64,000 nt of DNA. Source: Batrachochytrium dendrobatidis JAM81 (Eukaryota; Chytridiomycota; Chytridiomycetes; Rhizophydiales). The position numbers and the translations under genes were made by a program. The DNA is taken from contig NW_006281101.1 in the NCBI RefSeq assembly GCF_000203795.2, positions 1,079,279 through 1,143,278 on the forward strand, read 5' to 3'. The notes below the pieces were generated by a model. The model was not told where the DNA came from and did not search any database. It worked only from the letters and a program-made list of their open reading frames with translations. Below, piece by piece: positions 55,933 through 64,000 of the stretch. Every line of letters begins with the position of its first letter. Within the stretch, counting starts at the first letter, position 1.

Positions 55933-57743
55933 CTACAGTGGTCTAGAGCATTTCTTTGTATTCAAAAACAAGATACTTTTGGTGTCTGTCATTTCTGACA
56001 AGATCATATCCAAAACACTATTATATTTCAAAACCTGTTTGCCAAGTCGATCTAGTTTTTTCTGTGTTGCTGATCGAGGCAACGCAACACACTTGAGTTT
56101 GTCACAGAGGTAGTGGATCCAAAAAATATTTGTTTTGGAGCACCGCTGTTTCCAATTCTTTTCAACTGCCTCTCGCATTAATCTATAAATATCAAATTGA
56201 AGATCTCCATCTAAATCATTGTCAGCATACTTGCCATTTTAACTTTAGACATTGAAAATCTAAATATATACCTTTTTCCTTTGGCCCAGGGCCAGTGAAA
56301 TACTCTGGATCTCGCTCAAGATCCATAAACATCAATTCGCTGCCTATTCAGTATGAAACTCAATGGGATAAATCAATCAGGAGTGAACTAGATATTTGCT
56401 GATAAAATATCAAATAGGCTTACCATATTCAAGCCTTGATAATGCAAAATCTATGATTGTAATCTTGATTCCTGCTGTAGGAACAGAGATTGTACGGTTG
56501 ATCGAGGGTGTTGATAGGGAATACTCGATTGAATTTAGCAAGGTTGTGTTAATAAGAATGTTCCCCCAATGTAGATCTCGATGCTCAAATTGCATCTGTT
56601 GCTCTGCTTGAGCTAATGTAAGCAAAACTTGAAGTAAAACGCTTTTTACATGTGCAGCTGTTTTGACAAGTGCTGTATGTTCTAAATCTATGCCTTCGTG
56701 CTTGAGCATCATGATAACATAGAGCTGCTTATCAGCATACTCGTTAGGCGACATGTTTTCTGAACCTTTTTGACTGTCAAAATCCTGCCAGAGATCTAAA
56801 AGCTGCTTGGAATATGGCCCAGTACATACGCTAACTTGCACCATATCCACAAAGTTGAGATGCGAGCATAGAGTTTGATTTGTCCGTTGTGTTTTAGAGA
56901 TAGTTTGAGTAATGTGAATCTCGTGAGCCACTGCATCCAAGGACAACTGATCGCCATAGTCTGTCTGACCAACAGGTATCACCTTTACTGCTACCAATTC
57001 CTTTTCATTTGATTTGCTCATCCTCCACATTGAATACACGTCTGAATATGTAGCTTCGCCAATCTTTTCAATCAATTCACCTCTAGCCAAACATGTTAGA
57101 GCATTGTTATACATTGGTACGATTATGGTCATCCAAATAAACATTCAACTCACCCAAAAACAAAATGGGTCATTGGAATAGGACATTCTAGATTGCATAG
57201 ATTGAGTAGATGATTTAATGATGAATTGGATGCGCTGTTGAGCTCGAGATCGTCATTGGTTTGCGGCTTGATATCTAGTTTGTCTGGTGCTAGATCCAAC
57301 TTTTGAAAAATTTCTTGAAGGGGATCCATTATTGTTTTAGATTGAGCTGTAGCTACAGGATCCGAGTGCAACTGGTCAAGCAGGCGTTTATTGGTCCGTA
57401 GAGAATGGTCGGATATGGACTCTGATTGACACGTTTGAGCAGATGCATTGCTCGAACAAGTAGAGGATGCAGCATCTGTTTTTGAAATATCCTCAGTTTT
57501 TGATGTTTTGACTGTAGTCGATGGCAGATGGGAGTTGGGTATGAGTTGCCGAGGCAAGCTGTTGGACTGAGTTTGCGATGGATGATCCAATGCCACGCAT
57601 GGTGTTGCCATGCGAGCAGGATGATGTGTTTCTTGTTGAAGCTCATCCCATAGTTCCAGTTGTCTTCTTGCTTGGGTATTATTTGCTCTTCTCAAGGTAT
57701 TGCTCTTTCCAAAAGTAGTGGTTCTATTTTTACCACCAAGCAT
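55933..57743 (-). CDS. Haspin-type protein kinase
   Basis: Exons 57743-57154, 57082-56424, 56343-56272 and 56210-55933 join to 532 residues. After about 195 disordered residues the atypical kinase fold begins at FGGELIEKIGEATYSDVYS. It has the ATP-binding Lys in LVAVKVIPVG, the catalytic loop FEHRDLHWGNILI and the haspin-specific ITIIDFALSRLEYG, where DFA replaces the DFG of ordinary kinases (haspins have DYT). The C-terminal helices QFDIYRLMREAVEKNW and NIFWIHYLCDKL are family hallmarks and are found only after splicing. Haspin phosphorylates histone H3 on Thr3 at centromeres, recruiting the chromosomal passenger complex. Confidence 0.92.
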
Positions 57744-58072
57744 TCTGGAGTATATGTCCGAAAGAAACCCAAAAACAACTGATTTTTATTGAAAGGCCGA
57801 GTATTTCCGAGTGCACAGAGCAGTGAGAATCATTGCAATTGTATTCGCATAAACTGGACCATTTTTGTAATCACTTTGTAACCAACAAGTTCAAACACAA
57901 TGCTATTCAGACATCATGTCATGGGACTGGCTATTTATTATGTACTTGGACACCTACTTGGTGTTCCGTTTTACACGAGTACGGCCTGGTAGCAAACCTC
58001 CAGCAGCATATCACCAAGTCGTTGAATGAATAAAGGGGTGAGAATGTCAAAAAGTATAAAATGAATATATCG
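57744..58072. other. Spacer with a short decayed inverted-repeat element
   Basis: Between about 57835 (caattgtattcgcataaact) and 57988 (gtgttccgttttacacgagt, then acggcctgg) both terminal repeats of the element family are recognisable around an about 100-base middle. No gene is seen. Confidence 0.5.
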
Positions 58073-58612
58073 TTAAATAATCGGATGTGTGATGGCTTCC
58101 GAGACTGCACCAATAGCAAATCCAAGTCGGTATGCTCCATCACCACTACGATCTTTTTGTTGTTGAGTGTAGGTTTCGTCATCTTCTTGTAAGCCACATT
58201 TTATACATTTTCGAACCTTCATATGTAGACAACATAGGATTCCAATTCTACACATGTATAGGTGAAAGCAATCGGTTTAATTTAAAGCTCAAAGCAGCTA
58301 CAGAATTGGAATACCAGTTTCACAACTACCACTTACGGAAATAGTAAAATGGCCCAGCACCATGCTATAGGAGGATAGTACGACTCACCCAGTTGATGAT
58401 TGCATCCTCGGTTAGCTTCTGTATACTATGTTTATACCCATAGTATGGTAGTGTAGGTCATGCATGCAAAAGCATTAGAAAAATGTAGGCATGTAATATA
58501 TGGGTAGCACAACAATCAAATTGCTATAATGGAAATGACTTACATCATAGGGAGAATATGGAGGAGGCTGCACATCAATAACAGTCTCTGGTGGTAGTTG
58601 TTGGTTTGGCAT
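58073..58612 (-). CDS. Small cysteine-rich membrane protein, BRI3 (brain protein I3)-like
   Basis: Four short exons, 58612-58544, 58425-58389, 58364-58337 and 58247-58073, join to 102 residues; phases agree at all three introns. The protein opens with a Pro-rich, Tyr-containing stretch (VIDVQPPPYSPYD, which includes a PPPY motif of the kind bound by WW-domain ubiquitin ligases). It continues with a membrane segment AWCWAILLFPIGILCCLHMK and a zinc-knuckle-like KVRKCIKCGL. Animal BRI3 has the same order (PPxY, FP-G-I-CC, RRCPNCG). A hydrophilic tail of about 45 residues follows here. BRI3/LITAF-like proteins sit on endosomes or lysosomes. No single exon is long enough to be noticed alone. Confidence 0.72.
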
Positions 58613-59362
58613 GGTTGTTGAAGGTTATGTGGTTTTATGCAAGAATGGGCGTATAATAATTTACAATTTATGTGACACAATAAGCTTCGAGTTTCCAAAT
58701 AGTGTAGGAATCCATTAGATATTCACATCAAATGATAGTCGTATGCATTCGTGCTACAGAATAGTCTAAAAGTGGTAGTGTGAACCATTTCATCTTTGGC
58801 CATGCCCAAAATAACTGATAGTAGCTCATCTTTGCATTGAATCGACCAACCATGATAAATAAAAGATGAGTAGAGCGAAAAATCAGAATAACCTATCAAA
58901 TGAATAGCCAAGGTATATCCATATTTATTCAAACAATAGTGCAGTGTATACAATTCACTGATTACATCCAGTCACATACATGACTTTAGATAGTATTTGT
59001 ATATTTCGAGGCAGTCCCTGTTAACTTGACATACTAATATAATGTATTGATTTGACAAACATACCATACAATAATAATTGGCCCAATATGATATGCAAAT
59101 AAAAACTAAATCATTGTCAAATAGTTGATTTGTGTAAATATGACCAACTTGAAATTTCGATTGGTGAATAAACCATGATTTAGTACTAGATATTCGTGTT
59201 TTTAAAGCATGTTAAACTTGTCAACTGCACTATATATTAAAGTGGTTGTGGGTTTATCAGCAGTGCCTGCATCCAACTATCTGGATATAAAGATCATGCA
59301 TGAATAAAATTTTAGTGAATGATATTTGAAACGCTAGAAATTACCAACCATTTGGAATATTA
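58613..59362. other. Spacer left of the 59363 element
   Basis: About 750 bases; a 76-codon minus-strand frame (58953-58723) has no recognisable domain. No RNA gene or repeat identified. Confidence 0.4.
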
Positions 59363-59614
59363 CAGCCATATTCACGTCAAATAAGACACTTGTGTATTTA
59401 TCTTGAAATGGCTGGTTTAAAGGAAATGAATGTTGAATGTTGAAAAAATGTGGAATGTAAATATTTGCTCAGCATTTTTGTACAGGAATGAGCACAAGAC
59501 AGTAAACCTGGTTAGGGAGTCTAAAGGGATCAGTCAGATTGACACCAATCAAATACTACACTGTCCGTTTATTAGACACCCTTATCCAGTGTCTCATTTA
59601 CACGAATATGGCTG
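59363..59614. mobile_element. Inverted-repeat element (MITE-like), 252 bp
   Basis: The left end CAGCCATATTCACGTCAAAT and the right end (inverted: CAGCCATATTCGTGTAAATG) are flanked by TA at 59361-59362 and 59615-59616. This is the shortest copy with both ends intact. Confidence 0.75.
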
Positions 59615-59981
59615 TAAAATAAAGCATGGGGCAGTACTGTAGTTCTAGCAACATTCACATATACTTGCGATTGGTTAGTAATATTTTAGTAAACCATGTG
59701 CGAAACCCAGAAAAATCCGATGAGTGTGCTTGTTAAACAATAACCATAACGCAACTTTGGTGGGTTAAATAATTGAAAGTTGTATTTATTTGAAAAAGAC
59801 TAAAAGCCTAAATTGCATCTTGTAAAAAGTAATCCTAAAACCTCGGCAAAATGCAACAACTTGTACCTTATAAGTAATGACGTAGCGACAAGGCAAAGTT
59901 TTTAGTAGATTAAAGATAAAAAATCTTAATCAATACGTTTAAAGAAAACATGGCAGTTTTGACAGCGACTGTTTATGCTGC

Positions 59982-62900
59982 TCAAGTCCATAATGACGAG
60001 TCAAACGATGAAAATTCGACAATTTCATCAATCGGTTGTCCACCAGCAACGAATGAAATTTTAATTCGAAGACGAATGGGAGTCTAAAATATTGCAATCA
60101 AATGGCACAAAGGTTCAAATCAGTCTCAATGCCAATCTTCAATCGCATCCACCACTATTCACTAAATGACGCACCTTTGTTGGGTTTTCTAGATGAACAT
60201 TTTGCATGGCAGTCTGACCAGGTTCGACCTGAGTACTAGATGGAGGCTGCATTACCAGACGCAAACTCTAGAGTTGAGGAATAAATTGTGTTAGTCAAAC
60301 TCTTCATTTGAATAGATCGAATCCAAAGCAAACTATTTCAAAGCTAATAAATAAAAAACTCGTACTTTTGGAACTGCTACTTGAAAAGAGATATTTGAAA
60401 TAGTATCAGATATACTAGTGTTTACAAAATGTGCTATAATATTGGTAGATACGGCAGATTCCTTGGTAGGTGTAAAAGTAATCTTCAAACCGTGCTTCTC
60501 ATAGCACGAGTACACTCGTGACGCCAAAGATGTAGCAGGTACTGATACACTACTACTGCCAAACAAATTTTCCATATGGCTACTAGACATGGCAGCAGGT
60601 GTGACAGTGTTTCCTCCTAAAAGATCTTCTAAAAGATTTGTATGAGTGTTTTTTGTAGATAACGATCCCATGGTAGCTCCAGCCATTGGGTTGGTGGGTG
60701 TTGAGCCAAACCCAATTCCACCAAGCAAATCCATGATGTTTTCATTTTTGGAAACTTGGCCACCAGCAACGCCTCGACCAGCAGATGCATCGCCAAATAC
60801 TAGATCATAAACATCGTTCTTTACTGTAGCATTGTCACCTATGGCAAGACCGGACAGATCGTTCCCAAGAAGATCAGCAGTGTTGGAAGATGGAGTTGTA
60901 GGTGTAGATACACCAGGAGCAGTGCCAGTGCCTTTGAGTGCTTCTTCAGCAACGGCACTTTCTAAAACAGGCATATGCTCCAACAGAGCAAGTCGTGTAT
61001 CTTTGTCAAGTGCCAGAATCTGACTGTATTCGACTGATCGCTGTTGAATCTCAACATCAATATTAGTCCTGTACTTGTCAATCAAATTTTTGATGTTCCT
61101 GTTGATACCAGTGCAAGTTGTTAAATCGAAATATATTAAACATCTGGCACAATGAAATTCAAAACAATAAAGTCTAGACAGGTAGAATAAACTTACTCGA
61201 CAACCGCTTGATCATTAAAACGCACACACAGCTTTACAAGACATGTAATAGCATACTCCTTGACAAACCCGGTAGCATAAGGCCCACGAAGAATAAATGC
61301 AATCAGCTCAACAACTTCCCCTTCAGAGGGTGTAGCAAGAGACTCTTGTTTTTTCGAATCACCCAAACTTTCTGCATCTTCTTCAACACCAAAGCCAAGA
61401 GCACTAATAGAGGAGCTTACCAAGACATCTCCATACTCACCAATAGACCAAAAAGCGGCCTGGAGAAGACCTTCTTGAATATATGCCCCCTCTCCCTCGT
61501 TCTTGATGATATTGTATAGTTTACGAACAGCATACTGATGAACGGCTGTATCGCCAGTAGATACAAGTTTGACAAAGTGATTCACGACATTTTGATCTAC
61601 AAAGGCTCCTACAACACGAAGCACTCGAGTGACGGTGTCAATCTCCCATCGCTTGTTGGGGCGATGACGGCCTGCATAGTCACAAATGCGCGAGGCAACA
61701 GACGATTTGATGTCATTTTCAGTAACTTCAAGAAACGACAGTAGCTCGCGCATGAGAATTCGAATGTTGGTAGGATTAATGAGAAAAAATGATAGATCGA
61801 GAGCACGACGACGAATTGAAATATCGCCATCGCGAAGACACTCGAGAACAGTAGATCGGTGACGTTGTAATGCAGAGGAGTCTGTTGATCCAGAAGACTG
61901 AGATGTCTTGGTCAGAGTGGTTAGCGCAACATATCTGCAATAAAACAATGGATATTAACAAGTGTATTAGTATAAGTTATCAGAAATAGCAATAATACTT
62001 GAACGTATGATGCAGCTCAGCAAGCTGACATTCAAATCAGGAAGTATATGGATTGTGAAGCTATTAATTTAAATACATACTTGATATTGTTATCGCGATT
62101 TGAAAGAAAACGACCCAGAATATTGATTGCTAAAACACGCAACGAGTTGTCACTTTCAATATTCATAATCGTCAGCACAGTTTCATACAAAATAGAATTC
62201 CCGACATTCTTGGACGCTTCTGTAGTCGTGGCGACTTGAGCAAGAACATCATTCATTGTCTCACTGGCAGAAGCATTGCCAGCACCTAGAACCCGCATAA
62301 GACGAAGAATCTTGACCTGAAGGAAGGGATCAGAAATTCCACCCACGTCATGCTCAGGACTTGAACCAGTCATCACCAGCGACTTCATGTGTCGCACTAA
62401 AACGGGAACACTCTGTCACAGCAATCGCAAATGCATTGTCAACAAATAAGCCAATTGTACAATCCACACGACGTATGGTTCAGAATCAAATACTAAATAA
62501 TATAAAAACAAATTACCTCGCGAACAACTGGAGTAATACTTGGAGCAAGAACGCACATTTCAGTCAAAAGAGTGACGCCAGTAAGAAGTACACCATGACT
62601 CCGCTCACTCAAAAGAGCTTGCGTTCGTTCTAAAAAGTTTTCAATAAGATCTGGGACTTTGCGAATAATACGGAGAGCACAGAGAGCTGCCTTTTTGCGT
62701 AGATAAGAGTTGGTGCTGCCCAGCAGACGTTCAACTTCATTGGACAAATCCCGTGACATTTCCTGAGATGCGATATTGCCAAGAGTGCACAAGGCAAGAC
62801 CAACAATGAACATATTTGGATTGTTCATGTCGCTAGAGTTTTTATTGCAAACACCAGGATAAATGTAAGCCTAAAACAGTTATTTTAAACCAGAGTCTCA

Positions 62901-64000
62901 AAACATACTTTTTAAGGCAGTTGGTAACCAAAGTCAGCGTCTCTTGGTTTTCATCAAGCAGTAGCATAATACCCAAATATGCCAGACGTTTATCGGAAAA
63001 CCGGGGAGAAGCCACTAAAGAGATATCAAATCAGTCAAGAATAGTTAATAGATTGCGGGTTTCAACTTTAATATTACAGCCATATCCAGGTAAAATGAAA
63101 CACAAGAGTGTCAATTTACTGGACAGCATTGTGTTTTTTGAACTCTCTCCTTTATGCACATTTCTGTATAAAAACTAAACATTTGTTTACATAACAGCTC
63201 CAGTACATCCCACACCTATGCAATCGTCAAACCTCCTTGTATACAAATCAAACATTGGGTGATTATCATGGAAACAACAGTTGTGTTTCTGAAATTGTTC
63301 TTTTGAACTAGAACGCGAACGTATCTGAGATTAGAATACAGGAATTTGATGAGTCGAATCCAGTATCTGGATTGCAATGAATGAATCTGAGTTCAAACTT
63401 GGTGATCGTACAATGCATGATTATGCCAGAAAAGCAAAAAGTAATCATTACAGTTCAAAACCATAATATGATTGTGTATGCATCATACAATGAATGATGT
63501 CTATTGAATCAATCAATGTGTAATAGGAAAGCCCAACGAATATCCAACTACTGTCTATTCTGAAGCAAAAGAAGCAGTTATTGCAGAATGAATGGTATTC
63601 TACTTTACGTGAATACGGCTGTAAAACAAAGTTTAGGAATATACACAAACTTGTTCAAACCATATGCAAATAGATCTACTAGACATGACTGAGCGTAATG
63701 CCAATTAATGGTTCGAGTATGAGTGAAAACAGACATTTGTTTTTGAATGTAAGCAGACATGTGTGCTTATTCAGCGATAGTTGGATGAAGACAGACATTT
63801 ACTTTTGAATACAAGAAGCCGTCTGTGCTTATTCAGCCGATGGTTGAGTCAAGACAATAGTGTTTATCATACAACAGTAACTGGATGCACCAATTCATAA
63901 CTCGATGGCTACTGCATACATGTTCAAGTAAGATTTAGCACATACCCAACTTCAGACACTCAATCTGACCAAAGTGGGCAGGATACCCTAGCATATGAAT
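59982..64000 (-). CDS. APL4: AP-1 adaptor complex gamma subunit (5' end beyond the window)
   Basis: Exons 64000-63946 (partial), 63014-62909, 62832-62517, 62412-62081, 61934-61197, 61098-60366, 60267-60175 and 60083-59982 join in phase; about 825 residues are visible. The HEAT-repeat trunk is clear: [73 protein letters not shown] and [21 protein letters not shown] hinge with clathrin-binding-like DLLGG and LLEDLLGG motifs follows. The C-terminal gamma-ear is cut by the last two introns and ends SSFDSSLWT. The complex sorts cargo between the trans-Golgi and endosomes. The first visible intron (63015-63945) is 931 bp because it contains a transposable element and a tandem repeat; the N-terminal about 60-70 residues are off the window. 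Confidence 0.93.
63077..63621. mobile_element. Full-length inverted-repeat element inside the gamma-adaptin intron
   Basis: 545 bp, left end CAGCCATATCCAGGTAAAAT, right end (inverted) CAGCCGTATTCACGTAAAGT, flanked by TA on both sides. The interior matches the copy at 32059-32596 in order along its length. No coding capacity. Confidence 0.8.
63723..63847. repeat. Two tandem copies of a 62-bp unit
   Basis: The two units share acagacattt, tttttgaat/cttttgaat, gtgcttattcagc and end in gatagttg/gatggttg; the period is 62 bases. It lies in the same gamma-adaptin intron as the element to its left. Confidence 0.65.

Noticed and set aside
1..64000. CRISPR arrays, bacterial operons, or phage genes
   Set aside because: Introns, mitochondrial targeting sequences and eukaryotic families throughout show nuclear fungal DNA. 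The only tandem repeats are coding (CAP6) or two-copy (63723).

Overview
The window reads as nuclear DNA of an early-diverging, zoosporic-type fungus. A chytrid close to Batrachochytrium is my best guess, but that is inference from gene content and not from a search. Supporting signs are AT-rich DNA, dense genes split by many short introns (about 55-130 bp, GT..AG), fungal housekeeping genes (PdxS/Snz-type pyridoxal phosphate synthase, Tgl1-type lipase, Trf4/Cid14 poly(A) polymerase, Mdl1/ABCB10-type transporter), and 'animal-like' genes kept in basal fungi (Na,K-ATPase-type pump, paxillin with an LD motif, DOCK-family GEF, BRI3-like protein). I joined exons by hand, using splice signals, reading phase and family similarity. 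Several genes that look like loose open frames become complete, phase-consistent models this way.

Layout, left to right. 1-1,430: the 3' end of one unrecognised gene and one complete unrecognised gene. 1,674-4,928: mitochondrial Fe-S assembly factor ISA1 and PdxS. 5,940-9,362: a large PX + PB1 protein resembling the C-terminal half of Bem1. 9,508-10,574 (-): SDHC, divergent from 10,852-13,928 (+), a mitochondrial ABC half-transporter. 14,403-17,246 (-): Trf4-type poly(A) polymerase. 17,568-25,242 (-): a 2,504-residue DOCK protein. 26,416-27,196: small ankyrin protein. 27,800-29,205 (-): bZIP factor with an upstream ORF. 31,027-33,113 (-): mitoribosomal bL17. 33,386-35,606 (-): acid-lipase/Tgl1-like enzyme, divergent from 35,833-40,939 (+), a P-type ATPase. 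41,327-42,957 (-): paxillin. 43,472-43,666 (-): a small ORF. 43,806-45,149 (-): RCC1-repeat protein. 45,464-55,653 (+): six tandem CAP/SCP/PR-1 genes. 55,933-57,743 (-): haspin kinase. 58,073-58,612 (-): BRI3-like membrane protein. 59,982-64,000 (-): AP-1 gamma-adaptin, running off the right edge.

Two features stand out. First, the CAP array: five members have signal peptides, basic or Pro-rich stalks with Lys-Arg sites and a C-terminal CAP domain. One (CAP3) has no signal peptide and instead starts with a possible N-myristoylation sequence. Another (CAP6) carries ten copies of a 10-residue repeat, each with a Lys-Arg. Second, a family of short inverted-repeat elements (TIR near CAGCCGTATTCACGTAAAAT, TA target duplication, 250-550 bp) is scattered over the window. 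It occupies most spacers in the CAP array and sits inside introns of the bL17 and gamma-adaptin genes.

No tRNA, rRNA, CRISPR or bacterial-type signal was seen.
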